Source of the DNA: DATAWK01 sp036267255
GTDB taxonomy: Bacteria > Acidobacteriota > Terriglobia > Terriglobales > Acidobacteriaceae
Length of the DNA stretch: 64,000 nucleotides
Assembly: GCA_036267255.1 (NCBI GenBank)
Contig: DATAWK010000053.1
Span: forward strand, 248,001 to 312,000
Direction of reading: 5' to 3'
In this document: positions 1 through 8,790 of the stretch, piece after piece
How the letters are laid out: the number at the start of each line of letters is the position of its first letter
How positions within the stretch are numbered: the stretch's first letter is position 1
Program-made: the position numbers and the translations under genes
Notes under the pieces: generated by a model
Told to the model about the DNA's origin: nothing
The model's database searches: none
The model's input: only the letters and a program-made list of their open reading frames with translations

Positions 1-1056
1 GGCACGGAAGCCATCGCGCAAGCGGCAGATATCCTGCGCGCCGGTGGAACCGTCGCATTTCCAACGGAAACAGTGTATGGACTCGGCGCAAATGCACTCG
101 ATGCCGCCAGCGTGGCGAAGATATTTGCTGCGAAGCAGCGGCCGTTCTGGGACCCGTTGATTGTCCACGTCACCGATGCAGCGATGCTGGCGCGCGTGGT
201 CGCGGAAATTCCCGCTGCGGCACAGCGAATGATCGATGCCTTCTGGCCCGGTCCGCTGACATTATTGCTGCCAAGAAATGCTGTTGTGCCGGCAGCCGTA
301 ACCGCAGGCAGAGAATTGGTCGGGGTACGCATGCCCGCGCATCCCGTGGCGCAGGCGCTCATCGCCGCGTGCAATCTACCGATCGCTGCGCCCAGCGCCA
401 ATCGCTTCGGCCACATCAGTCCCACAACCGCAGCCCATGTTCTCGATGATCTTGGCGGCCGCATCGACATGGTGTTGGACGGTGGGCCGACAACGCATGG
501 AGTGGAATCGACCGTGCTGGAGGTGCGCGAAACCGACGCCGTGGTCTATCGGCCCGGAGCAATTTCCATCGAGGCACTGCAGGCAGTCGCTGGCAATGTT
601 TTTTTGTATAAGGAACAGTCGCACTATCAGGTTCCGTCGTTTCCTTCATCGCAAGGTATGTCTGCACCGGAATCGCTGCCTTCGCCGGGCGTTGGCATGC
701 GCCACTATGCTCCGCGTGCGCGCCTGGTGCTGGTGGATGCTGCAGCGTTGCAGGATGCAGAGATCGAAAGTGCCTGGGTACGCACAGTGCAGCACGCACA
801 AAATCAGATGCCGAAGAAAGAGGATCTATGTGGTGTGCTGTTGCCGCATCACTGGCCTCTGCCGGAAGAATTTCGCGGGCTGCGTTTTGATTGGGGAAGC
901 TGGTCCAACCCTGCAGAGCTTGCGCAACGACTCTATGCCGGCTTGCGCGCGCTGGATTCGATGGGCGCAGCCGTCATTGTGTGCCCGGTGCCTGGCGGCG
1001 TCGGTATTGGCGCAGCCATTCGCGATCGCATCCTGAAAGCTGCAAGAGAAGATTAG
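1..1056 (+). CDS. Threonylcarbamoyl-AMP synthase, Sua5 type (5' truncated)
   Basis: The reading frame is open from base 1, so the N-terminus lies outside the window; the GTG at 73 is internal. The enzyme makes threonylcarbamoyl-AMP from threonine, bicarbonate and ATP for the t6A37 modification of ANN-decoding tRNAs in the cytoplasm. The visible start reads G-T-V-A-F-P-T-E-T-V-Y-G-L-G, the classic YrdC-fold signature, followed by KQRPFWDPLIVHV and the PSANRFGHISPT nucleotide-site motif. About 205 residues of TsaC/YrdC domain are followed by about 145 residues that include SPGVGMRHYAPRARLVLV, the linker that starts the Sua5 C-terminal domain. This makes it the long Sua5 form rather than short TsaC. 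351 residues are present, so probably only a few are missing. A convergent Hfq-like gene ends 9 bp downstream. Confidence 0.95.
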   Translation, partial: GTEAIAQAADILRAGGTVAFPTETVYGLGANALDAASVAKIFAAKQRPFWDPLIVHVTDAAMLARVVAEIPAAAQRMIDAFWPGPLTLLLPRNAVVPAAVTAGRELVGVRMPAHPVAQALIAACNLPIAAPSANRFGHISPTTAAHVLDDLGGRIDMVLDGGPTTHGVESTVLEVRETDAVVYRPGAISIEALQAVAGNVFLYKEQSHYQVPSFPSSQGMSAPESLPSPGVGMRHYAPRARLVLVDAAALQDAEIESAWVRTVQHAQNQMPKKEDLCGVLLPHHWPLPEEFRGLRFDWGSWSNPAELAQRLYAGLRALDSMGAAVIVCPVPGGVGIGAAIRDRILKAARED

Positions 1057-1065
1057 GATTCGCAG

Positions 1066-1500
1066 TTACTGCATGATGGAATGCGGCGGCGTACTCTCTG
1101 TCGCTTTGTAAAGATATTTAATGCTGGACTTGTAGATCATGGTGCGCTGCCGGGGACCGCTGCGCAGCTTGATCGCATCCCGGTCATGCCATTCCAGTGT
1201 GCCTTCAATGTGCTCCCCGTTTTCCAGCACCACCACCATCCGGGTCTGCATCTGCATCTGTTTCTGGAAGTAGAACGCTTCCGCATGAGAGTCCTGCGGA
1301 TGCGCTGGAGTATGGTTTGCACGGGTCGTCAACACGGCATTCCCGTTATGCGCAAAGTTGCCGTGGTGTTCTGCCAGAGCTGCCGCAGACAGACTGGGTC
1401 GAATCAGCTTGCGTTGTCCATGCAAGCGAGTGTCAGCATCCCGTGTAGTTGCCAGGGGGGAGGTCGGTGCCGTCGACAAGGGTCGTTTGGGTTCAGGCAT
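1066..1500 (-). CDS. Hfq-like Sm-domain protein with long N-terminal extension
   Basis: This is a 144-residue protein. Residues 1-74 are low-complexity and polar. Residues about 75-132 form an Sm fold: a helix (AEAFYFQKQMQMQ), an Sm1-like block (MVVVLENGEHIEGTLEWHD) and an Sm2-like block (RTMIYKSSIKYLYK). In Hfq the Sm2 block carries Y/F-K-H, where the His lines the uridine pocket; here it reads Y-K-S-S. The family role is an sRNA/mRNA chaperone forming ring oligomers, but the missing His means RNA binding should not be assumed. The start at 1500 is an ATG with no strong Shine-Dalgarno, and a shorter product beginning nearer the Sm domain is possible. It lies downstream of holB on the same strand (166 bp gap). 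Confidence 0.75.
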   Translation of the reverse strand: MPEPKRPLSTAPTSPLATTRDADTRLHGQRKLIRPSLSAAALAEHHGNFAHNGNAVLTTRANHTPAHPQDSHAEAFYFQKQMQMQTRMVVVLENGEHIEGTLEWHDRDAIKLRSGPRQRTMIYKSSIKYLYKATESTPPHSIMQ

Positions 1501-1666
1501 ATGCGCTCGAGTGGCTGCTTTTGCTGTTTACAAGGCGCATATGCCCGGATGAAAGAACCCTGGCAAACGGTCACAAGTGTTACAGCGAAAAGCGCAGCCA
1601 TACATTGAGATGCTGCAGGTCCTCAAAAGGCTTCTCCGGATTGAATCGGCGAAAGTCAGAATTTTT

Positions 1667-2767
1667 CTAGGTACGCTGGCTTAACTGTGATGTCAGTGCA
1701 TCCAGGGACAGCGAACGCAGTAGATTGCGACGCATGCCAGACTCCACCTGCCCGATCGCACGCGTAGCCTGCTCGATCCATTCAAAACGAACTTCAGCAG
1801 CAAGCTGACGAAGCTCTGTTTCAATATCGATATTTCGTACACGCCCGTGCGCCCCAGCCTGCAACAGCAGCATATCTTCCAGAAGACTATAAAGAGCTCG
1901 CAACAATTCCTGCGTTTTGTGCTGTCCCTCGCTGCCTGCGCGATAGCTTTCCGTCGTGCGGAAGAGCGCGGAATGGTCGGGTTCTGCAAGTGCAGTGCGC
2001 AGCAACAGCAGCGCGTCTTTCCGCGTTGCAGCATAGGCTTCTACATTAAAAGAGAGTGCGCGACCTACAGTACCTTCTGCCAGCCGAGCCACCAATGCAC
2101 GCTGCTTCGGTTTCCATTCAGCGTGCTGCGCAGCAAGAATCTCTTCCAGTTGCGGCAATGGCATCGGATGCAGGCGCAGCACACTCGCTCGAGAACGCAT
2201 GGTGGGCAGCAGGTCGTTTGGATTTTCCGACAGAAGCAGAATGTGCGCATAGGGAGGCGGCTCTTCCAGCACCTTCAGCAGGGAGTTGGCTGCCTCATTC
2301 ATGAACGCCGCTTTGGAAAAGATATAAAGCTTGCGGCGTCCTTCCGCGGGCAACCGCTGGATGTTATGGATGAGCGAGCGCACCTGGCCGACTTTAACCA
2401 GCAACTGCGGTGGGTCCGGCGGAAGAATCAACACGTCCGGGTGCGGCTGAATCAAAATGCGCGTGTCCTTGCGGTCGGCATCGCGCAATTGCTCGCGTGC
2501 TTCGACGGCCTCGGCAACGCGTGTTTCCAGATCGCTGGCTGCTGCGATACAGACGCAGTTGGTGCAGACGTCGCAGGCATCCGGTAGCCCATGGAACTGT
2601 TGCGGCTGCAGACAATGAATAGTCTGCGTCAACGCCAGCGCCAACGAATATTTGCCCGCGCCGCGCCCTCCGGCCAGGATGAGAGCATGCGGCAACCGGT
2701 CCGATGCCAGCATCTCCTGCAGTTGTCGAACGGCTTCGGGGTTGCCAAGAAAACTACGGAAGTTCAC
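1667..2767 (-). CDS. holB: DNA polymerase III subunit delta' (clamp loader)
   Basis: This is a 366-residue AAA+ clamp-loader subunit. Visible features are a P-loop GGRGAGKYS (about 33-41), a zinc-module cysteine cluster CDVCTNCVC (about 65-73), the LLKVLEEPP sensor/helix block (about 164-172) and a PTMRSRAS segment where the SRC arginine finger normally sits. The Cys of SRC is Ser-like here, but the Arg is kept. The protein helps load the beta clamp in the DnaX complex. It lies 120 bp downstream of tmk on the same strand, a pairing (tmk-holB) common in bacteria that supports delta' over DnaX; there is also no DnaX C-terminal extension. The Walker A Thr is replaced by Tyr, so ATP hydrolysis is doubtful, which is normal for delta'. 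Confidence 0.92.
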   Translation of the reverse strand: MNFRSFLGNPEAVRQLQEMLASDRLPHALILAGGRGAGKYSLALALTQTIHCLQPQQFHGLPDACDVCTNCVCIAAASDLETRVAEAVEAREQLRDADRKDTRILIQPHPDVLILPPDPPQLLVKVGQVRSLIHNIQRLPAEGRRKLYIFSKAAFMNEAANSLLKVLEEPPPYAHILLLSENPNDLLPTMRSRASVLRLHPMPLPQLEEILAAQHAEWKPKQRALVARLAEGTVGRALSFNVEAYAATRKDALLLLRTALAEPDHSALFRTTESYRAGSEGQHKTQELLRALYSLLEDMLLLQAGAHGRVRNIDIETELRQLAAEVRFEWIEQATRAIGQVESGMRRNLLRSLSLDALTSQLSQRT

Positions 2768-2887
2768 AGAATGAGCGTAGCAGAATCTGCCGCTCTGCTG
2801 GCATTGGTTGGGCGCTGGTCATGGCTGCGCAACTCCGCAGTCGCCAGCAGGGGGTACCTGGAACGCAGTGTAGCCCGGCACAGAAAC

Positions 2888-3574
2888 CTATAAATTTGAT
2901 TGCAGTAAACCGCGTTGCTGCAGCCGCTGTTGCACAGATTCTAAAATGCGCTGCTGCGACGTTTCGATCGGCAGATCGCCTTCGATTGCGATGACACGCA
3001 CAGAGTCGCGCGCGGCAATGGCGACATATTTCGCACGTACGCGTTCATAAAAAGCACGATTCTCCTGCTCAAAACGATTTTCATCGCTGCCGGATTTCTG
3101 TTGTCGTGTATTTCTGCGCCGCGCCCGCGCCAGGCTGGCATCCAGGTCCGGTAACAGCAAGATCGTCAAATCCGGTTGCATATCGCCGCATAGCACGCGA
3201 TGGAGCTCCAATACGACATCGCTGCCCAGCTCGCGTCCCCCACCCTGGTATGCCTCGGTGGAATCCGTAAAGCGATCGCAGAGGACGATCTTTCCTGCCT
3301 CCAGCGCCGGAGCGATAATCTCGCGAATCGACTGTGCGCGGTCGGCAAACATCAACGCCATCTCAGCCAGGGGAGCGATGCCGCCCGTGTTTGCTTCCAG
3401 CTTGGAATCCAGCAGCATACTTCGTATGCGCTCGCCAATCGCCGTGTCTCCGGGCTGGCGCGTCGTCAGAACAGACAATCCCTGCCGCTCCAGCGACTCC
3501 GCAAGCCGCCGCAACTGCGTCGTTTTACCGGAGCCGTCCAGCCCCTCAAACGTGAGAAAAAAGCCCCGCGACAT
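2888..3574 (-). CDS. tmk: Thymidylate kinase
   Basis: This 228-residue enzyme phosphorylates dTMP to dTDP with ATP. The N-terminus holds the P-loop FEGLDGSGKTTQ (about 8-19). The DR box is CDRFTDSTEAYQGGGRELG (about 98-116), and an Arg-rich LID follows at RARRRNTRQQ. The motif normally written R-E-P-G-G-T, which contacts the TMP phosphate, reads R-Q-P-G-D-T (about 40-45), so two usually invariant positions differ. Length and remaining motifs are normal, so I expect a functional enzyme. The start is the ATG at 3574, directly before MSRGFFLTFEG. holB lies downstream on the same strand, and a methyltransferase diverges 54 bp upstream. Confidence 0.93.
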   Translation of the reverse strand: MSRGFFLTFEGLDGSGKTTQLRRLAESLERQGLSVLTTRQPGDTAIGERIRSMLLDSKLEANTGGIAPLAEMALMFADRAQSIREIIAPALEAGKIVLCDRFTDSTEAYQGGGRELGSDVVLELHRVLCGDMQPDLTILLLPDLDASLARARRRNTRQQKSGSDENRFEQENRAFYERVRAKYVAIAARDSVRVIAIEGDLPIETSQQRILESVQQRLQQRGLLQSNL

Positions 3575-3628
3575 GGCGTGAGTCTACCACTTGGATGGGG
3601 GCGGTATCGAAGCCTCTACAATGAGAGC

Positions 3629-4381
3629 ATGCATGCGATGTCGCAAACATGGTCCGCATTAGGCTATGCGGAGAATGGCCGCTTTGTGGCCGATCTGGGT
3701 GCCCCGTTGCTCGATCTGCTGGCGCCGCAACCGGGCGAACGCATTCTTGACCTCGGCTGCGGCGATGGCGCGCTCACGGAGAAAATCGCCGCCAGCGGGG
3801 CACGTGTGATTGGCGTGGATGCCTCGGAGGATTTGCTGCAGGCAGCGCGCACGCGCGGCCTGGATGTTCGTTTCATGGATGGCCAGCAGCTCTCGTTCCA
3901 TGCGGAATTCGATGCTGTCTTTTCTAACGCCGCCTTGCATTGGATGAAGCGCTCAACCGACGTTGTGCAGGGTGTGCGCCGCGCACTCAAGCCGGGAGGA
4001 CGCTTCGTTGCGGAATTTGGCGGCCACGGCAATGTCGCAGCCGTGTACACGGCGCTGCTTGCCGTCTTTGACCGGCACAATGTCGATCTCCGTCCACATT
4101 TGCTGTTTTTTCCCACTGCTGCGGAATATCAGCAATGTCTTGAAGATCATGGCTTCCGGATCGAGTCCATCGTCATCATTCCACGTCCCACGCCGCTGCC
4201 AACGGGCATGGCCGCATGGTTCGACACCTTCGCAAGCGGCATGTTCGTCTTGCTGCCGGAAGCCGACCGCGTGCCTGCGCGCGAGCAAGCCGTGCATCTG
4301 CTGCAGCCCATCCTCTGCGACACGCAGGGCCACTGGACCGCCGATTATGTTCGCCTCCGCTTTGCGGCACGGATCGGCTGA
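3629..4381 (+). CDS. Class I SAM-dependent methyltransferase
   Basis: This is a protein of about 250 residues. The SAM-binding motif I is ILDLGCGDGALTEKIA (about 38-53), followed by the acidic end of beta-2 (VIGVDASEDLL) and the post-I/II motif DAVFSNAALHWM. This arrangement matches the Methyltransf_11/TAM (trans-aconitate methyltransferase-like) group, with the ALHWM motif typical of that clade. The substrate cannot be told from sequence. The frame is open upstream as far as 3200, but that part antisenses tmk; the true start is ATG 3629 or ATG 3638 (M-H-A-M-S-Q). It is divergent from tmk and 99 bp upstream of the M61 peptidase gene. Confidence 0.82.
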   Translation: MHAMSQTWSALGYAENGRFVADLGAPLLDLLAPQPGERILDLGCGDGALTEKIAASGARVIGVDASEDLLQAARTRGLDVRFMDGQQLSFHAEFDAVFSNAALHWMKRSTDVVQGVRRALKPGGRFVAEFGGHGNVAAVYTALLAVFDRHNVDLRPHLLFFPTAAEYQQCLEDHGFRIESIVIIPRPTPLPTGMAAWFDTFASGMFVLLPEADRVPAREQAVHLLQPILCDTQGHWTADYVRLRFAARIG

Positions 4382-4480
4382 TATTGTTCGCAAAGCTGTT
4401 GTGTGGGATTTCCCACCATTCTGTACACTACTGTGTCCGCACATTGCCAGCCTGCCGGACGGCCAAATCTTTGGAGGAAT

Positions 4481-6370
4481 ATGCGACCGAAAGCTTCTCT
4501 TCTCGCCTGCCTTGTCTTCGTACTGACTGCCATCCCCATTCTTGCGCAATCCAGCAAACCTATCACCGTGAGCGTGGATGCCACCGACGCATACCGGAAA
4601 ATGTTGCACGCCAACCTCACCATTCCTGTCCAGCCTGGCGACCTCACCTTGCTCTACGCCAAGTGGATTCCCGGTGAGCACGGCCCCACCGGCCCGATTG
4701 TCAACCTCGCGGGACTGGTCATCAAAGCCAATGGACAGACGTTGCCGTGGGTACGCGACAGCGTGAACATGTATGCCTTCCACATCCATGTGCCCGCAGG
4801 TGTCACTACGCTCGACGTGCATGACGATTTTCTCGCCACGGCCAGCACTGCGGGATTTTCCTCCGGTGCCTCGACCAGCGACAATCTGGCGATGGTCAGC
4901 TGGAATGAGGTGATGCTCTATCCGCAGGGAAAACCTGCCGCCGACATTCCTGTTACGCCGTCCGTCACGCTGCCGGAAGGCTGGCACTACGGCACCGCGC
5001 TCACGCCCACCAGCACGGATGGCACAACAACGCACTTCGGCACCGTATCGCTGGAGCAGCTGATTGACTCACCCCTGCTCAGCGGACGGTACTTCAGGGA
5101 AATTCCCCTCGCGCCGGAGATCACGCCGAAACATTATCTCGACATGGCTGCCGATGGCCCGGAGGACCTGAACATCAAGCCGGAGCTGGTTGCGGCATTC
5201 AGCAATCTGGTGCGCCAGACCGGCGTGCTCTACGCTTCGCGCCATTACAACAGCTATCATTTTCTGGTCACGCTCAGCGATCAGGTCGCGCACTTTGGCT
5301 TGGAACATCACCAGTCCAGCGACGACCGCGTCCCGGAAAAAACCTTCATCAATCCAGACCTTTCGCTGCTTGCCGGCGGCCTGTTGCCGCACGAATTCAC
5401 CCACTCGTGGAATGGAAAATACCGTCGCCCTGCCGGCCTGCTTTCGCCGGATTATCAGACGCCCATGAAAGGCGACCTGCTCTGGGTCTACGAGGGGCTG
5501 ACTGAATATCTTGGGGACGTTCTCACCGTGCGCAGCGGCATCTGGACAGACCAGCAATATCGCGATGAGATTGCTCGAACAGCGTCGATTCTCGACAATC
5601 GCCCGGGCCGCACCTGGCGCGATCTACAGGATACGGCGACCGCGGCCCAAACGCTCTACGGCAGCGGCTATGGATGGGACAACTGGCGGCGCAGCGTGGA
5701 TTATTACAACGAAGGGGAATTGATCTGGCTGGAAGTTGACACCACCATTCGCCGGCTGAGCCACGGTCAGAAGTCCATCAACGATTTCACCGCGCGCTTT
5801 CACGGACTCGGTGGCAATACCCCGCCGAAGGTTATTCCTTACACCTTCAATGACATCGTCAGCAATTTGAACGCGGTCCAGCCCTACGATTGGGCCACTT
5901 TCCTGCGCACACGGCTGGATAGCAAATCTCCGCACGCCCCTCTGGGGGGTATTGAGCAAGGCGGCTACGAACTGGTCTACACCGATAAGCCGAACCAGAT
6001 GATTCAGGCACGCGAATCTTTCGGTGGTGTGGATGCCTGGTATTCTCTGGGGCTGCAGATCTCGAAGAGCGGTACGCTGAACGATGTAGAGATCAACTCC
6101 GTATCGTACAAGGCTGGACTGGGGCCGGGGATGAAGATCGTCGCCGTCAACAACCGCCAGTACACCGGCAGCTTGATGCACGACGAGATCCGCAACTCCA
6201 AGGACAGCACCACGCCCATCCAGCTGATCGTCGAGAACACCGGATATTTCCGCGTAGTCCAACTCGATTATCACGGCGGCGAGCGCTATCCAACGCTCCA
6301 GCGCGTCAGCTCGAAACCGGATCTTCTGGATGAAATTCTGAAGCCGATGCCTGTACCCCCGATCAAATAA
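4481..6370 (+). CDS. M61-family (glycyl aminopeptidase-like) metallopeptidase with PDZ domain
   Basis: This is a 629-residue secreted protein. The start is ATG 4481, placed by an adjacent GGAGGAAT Shine-Dalgarno; the frame runs further upstream without support. The N-terminus is a signal peptide (MRPKASLLACLVFVLTAIPI, cleavage near LAQ-S). An N-terminal beta domain is followed by the gluzincin zinc motif HEFTHSWNGKYRRP (about residue 304) and the downstream zinc ligand in WVYEGLTEYLG. A PDZ-like segment, including GLQISKSGTLNDVEI and YKAGLGPGMKIVAVN, lies near 530-600. The family cleaves N-terminal Gly/Ala and is probably periplasmic here. It ends at a hairpin shared with the convergent recJ operon. 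Confidence 0.92.
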   Translation: MRPKASLLACLVFVLTAIPILAQSSKPITVSVDATDAYRKMLHANLTIPVQPGDLTLLYAKWIPGEHGPTGPIVNLAGLVIKANGQTLPWVRDSVNMYAFHIHVPAGVTTLDVHDDFLATASTAGFSSGASTSDNLAMVSWNEVMLYPQGKPAADIPVTPSVTLPEGWHYGTALTPTSTDGTTTHFGTVSLEQLIDSPLLSGRYFREIPLAPEITPKHYLDMAADGPEDLNIKPELVAAFSNLVRQTGVLYASRHYNSYHFLVTLSDQVAHFGLEHHQSSDDRVPEKTFINPDLSLLAGGLLPHEFTHSWNGKYRRPAGLLSPDYQTPMKGDLLWVYEGLTEYLGDVLTVRSGIWTDQQYRDEIARTASILDNRPGRTWRDLQDTATAAQTLYGSGYGWDNWRRSVDYYNEGELIWLEVDTTIRRLSHGQKSINDFTARFHGLGGNTPPKVIPYTFNDIVSNLNAVQPYDWATFLRTRLDSKSPHAPLGGIEQGGYELVYTDKPNQMIQARESFGGVDAWYSLGLQISKSGTLNDVEINSVSYKAGLGPGMKIVAVNNRQYTGSLMHDEIRNSKDSTTPIQLIVENTGYFRVVQLDYHGGERYPTLQRVSSKPDLLDEILKPMPVPPIK

Positions 6371-6380
6371 CAAAGCTGAA

Positions 6381-6417
6381 GAAAAATGGCTGCGGCAGTT
6401 ATCTGTCGCAGCCATTT
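6381..6417 (-). terminator. Bidirectional intrinsic terminator (strong on minus strand)
   Basis: A perfect 11-bp inverted repeat, AAATGGCTGCG at 6384-6394 and CGCAGCCATTT at 6407-6417, encloses a 12-nt loop. Read on the minus strand the stem runs into a U tract (complement of the A run at 6382-6386), as expected for a Rho-independent terminator of the recJ operon. It also follows the M61 gene on the plus strand, although the plus-strand U tract is weak. Confidence 0.8.
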
Positions 6418-6427
6418 GCTTTGCCGC

Positions 6428-8245
6428 TTATTCCATCTCCGCCGGGCGCAGACCAGCAATTTCGATTTCCAGAGTACGGCTGTCGCCGCGAATATCCTCG
6501 CTGTCCCGCAGCTTGTAGGCAACGTCAACCAGGGAATTGTCTCCCAGCTGCATCGCTGCCAGCCGCCCGGCCCAGCTCCATCCCAATGCGGTGTGTTGCG
6601 CGCCCCCCGGCCCCTGCGCCAGCCTCAGGCGCACGTGGCGCTCCTTCATAATGCGGGGTGCACCACTGATGCGGACACGTCGTGCCAAAAAAATCGGCTC
6701 AGGATTGCCTGTTCCATACGGCGCAAAGCGCGCCAGCCACGCAGCCAGCGTAGGCGTCAGGCGATCCAGCGGCAATTCCAGATCGCACGCGATCTCTCCG
6801 CCAGCGATATCCCCCGTCGTGTGTTCTGCCGCGTATGCCTCCAGGCGCTGGCGCAGCTCCGGCACGCGCGCCGACGGAAGTGAGAATCCCACAGCGTGGG
6901 CGTGGCCGCCATAGCGTGTAAACAAATCGCTGCAGCTTGTGATGGCATCGAGCAAATGAAAGCCGGGAATCGAGCGCCCGGAGCCATACGCCTCGCCATC
7001 CTCGTGCGTCAGCACGATGGCCGGCTTGCCTGTGCGATCGACCACCCGGGAAGCCAGAATCCCGATCACGCCCCGGTGCCATCCCTCGCCGTCGACCACC
7101 AGGCAGCCTGCCGATTGCAGCGTGGCATCGTCGCGCAGCCGTTGCTCAATCTCGCTCAGCGCCTGCTGCTCCGTATTACGCCGCTCGGTATTCAGCCGAT
7201 GCAGTTTTTCTGCCAGCTGGCGCGCATGGGCCGTATCGCGTGTGGTGAACAGGTCCACTACATCGCTGGCAACATCCATGCGTCCTGCGGCATTCAGTCG
7301 GGGCGCAATCCGAAAGGCGATATCTCGCGCACTCAAGCGGCGATTCGGGTCAAGCTCAGCCAGCTCCAGCAACGCGCGCAGGCCCGGTTGCACCGGCTTG
7401 GCAAGCTGCGCAATCCCAATAGATGTGATGGTGCGATTTTCCTCCAGCAGCGGAACTGCGTCCGCAATCGTTGCCAGCGCCAGCAGCTTCAGGAACGACG
7501 GCACTATCTTTGTCCGCGTCCGTTCCAGGTCCTGGGCTTCGAGCAATGCCTGTGCCAGCTTGAATGCCACGCCCGCACCGCATAAATGTTTGCATGGATA
7601 CGCGCAGCCCGGCTGATTCGGGTTCAACACAGCAATTGCTGTGGGAATACCGAGCGTGGCATCGGCCAGATGATGGTCCGTGACAATCAGGTCCAAACCA
7701 AGGCGCTGCGCCTCTTCTGCGGCGGCAAACGCGCGGATGCCGTTATCCACGCTGATGATCAGGCGCACACCGTCAGCGACCGCCTGCGCCATATATCCGG
7801 CCTGCATGCCATAGCCATCGCGCAGCCGGTGTGGAACATGAAAGCGGCACGCGCCACCCAGCATCTCAATCGCCGTCTTCAGCAGCACCACGGCGATGGT
7901 GCCATCGACGTCATAATCTCCGTAGATCAGAATGAGTTGTTTCTCTGCAATGGCCTGTTGAATGCGTTGCACCGCGGCCTGCATGCCCAGCATGGCGTAG
8001 GGATCCAGCAGATGATCCAGGCGCGGAGAAAGGAATGCCTCCGCATCCTGAGGGGTCCGTACACCGCGCGCGTAAAGCAACTCTGCAATCACAAGAGGCA
8101 GAGACGCCGCCTGCGCCAGATTTTCTGCAGCAGCGTCGTGCGCGGAAACCTTCCAGTGCGCCGCTGGAGAGGACAACGCTACCGGGGAAGTGGGAGCCGC
8201 AACCGTTACCATCTCCGCTGCTTCCGCTGCGGGATTGGGATTCAT
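6428..8245 (-). CDS. recJ: Single-stranded-DNA-specific 5'-3' exonuclease RecJ
   Basis: This 605-residue DHH-family nuclease acts in recombination, mismatch repair and fork processing. Catalytic motifs are in order: GDYDVDG (109-115), SVDNG (about 165-169) and TDHH (189-192). A DHHA1 region follows, with NAAGRMD and a glycine-rich GSGRSIPGFHL segment, then a conserved YGGHAHAVGFSL block. The C-terminus has an OB-like region. The first 35 residues are Ala/Pro-rich and weakly conserved, so the true start could be slightly downstream. The start ATG at 8245 overlaps the TGA of the upstream gene (ATGA overlap), indicating translational coupling. Confidence 0.93.
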   Translation of the reverse strand: MNPNPAAEAAEMVTVAAPTSPVALSSPAAHWKVSAHDAAAENLAQAASLPLVIAELLYARGVRTPQDAEAFLSPRLDHLLDPYAMLGMQAAVQRIQQAIAEKQLILIYGDYDVDGTIAVVLLKTAIEMLGGACRFHVPHRLRDGYGMQAGYMAQAVADGVRLIISVDNGIRAFAAAEEAQRLGLDLIVTDHHLADATLGIPTAIAVLNPNQPGCAYPCKHLCGAGVAFKLAQALLEAQDLERTRTKIVPSFLKLLALATIADAVPLLEENRTITSIGIAQLAKPVQPGLRALLELAELDPNRRLSARDIAFRIAPRLNAAGRMDVASDVVDLFTTRDTAHARQLAEKLHRLNTERRNTEQQALSEIEQRLRDDATLQSAGCLVVDGEGWHRGVIGILASRVVDRTGKPAIVLTHEDGEAYGSGRSIPGFHLLDAITSCSDLFTRYGGHAHAVGFSLPSARVPELRQRLEAYAAEHTTGDIAGGEIACDLELPLDRLTPTLAAWLARFAPYGTGNPEPIFLARRVRISGAPRIMKERHVRLRLAQGPGGAQHTALGWSWAGRLAAMQLGDNSLVDVAYKLRDSEDIRGDSRTLEIEIAGLRPAEME

Positions 8246-8724
8246 CCCATCTCCTCATCGTCGGAAGAAGTGCTGGGATCGAGCACGTCCTGCATATAAT
8301 CGATGGTTTCCACCAGATGGCGATATTGGCTATACCAACCCGTCACCGTCTCATGCACAAAGAGAAATCCCTCGTGCGCGAAGGCCAGCTCGATATGCCC
8401 GATCTTGCCCACATGCATCTGCAGCCGTTGGGCTTCCTCGATGTCGGCCACCATTTCATTCAGGCTGGTCAGCTCCTGCAGCTCCTCCAGCAGCATTTCC
8501 AGCGTCGCCTTCTCCAGCGGGTCTTCGCCAATCATAATCAGCGGAACATTCACGGTCTTCGCCATCTCGACGAAGTCCTTCCAGCTTTCCATGTTGGTTG
8601 GGTCGTTCCACCAGACGCGCGGAACGTCCTCTGGAATCAGCGCGGGGAAGTGGCGAATGCCGTGGCCTTCAATGAAGGCAATCATGTCGTCTTTTAGAAG
8701 CGTTAAATTATCGGTCTCAGTCAT
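8242..8724 (-). CDS. Conserved hypothetical acidic protein coupled to recJ
   Basis: This is a 160-residue cytoplasmic protein with no recognisable family and no signal peptide or membrane segment. Visible features are VPRVWWNDPTNMESW (about 34-48), a Leu/Glu-rich helix (EKATLEMLLEELQELTSLNE, about 71-90) and an acidic tail (STSSDDEEMG). It overlaps recJ by 4 nt (ATGA), so the two are cotranslated. A role linked to RecJ is inference from arrangement only. It is divergent from the ferredoxin gene, with 66 bp between the ATG at 8724 and the GTG at 8791. Confidence 0.7.
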   Translation of the reverse strand: MTETDNLTLLKDDMIAFIEGHGIRHFPALIPEDVPRVWWNDPTNMESWKDFVEMAKTVNVPLIMIGEDPLEKATLEMLLEELQELTSLNEMVADIEEAQRLQMHVGKIGHIELAFAHEGFLFVHETVTGWYSQYRHLVETIDYMQDVLDPSTSSDDEEMG

Positions 8725-8790
8725 CCATTGGTATTCTCGCAGACTGCTTTAGGATGAGAGTAGCGAGAATATTTGCAGGAGCAAACAAGA

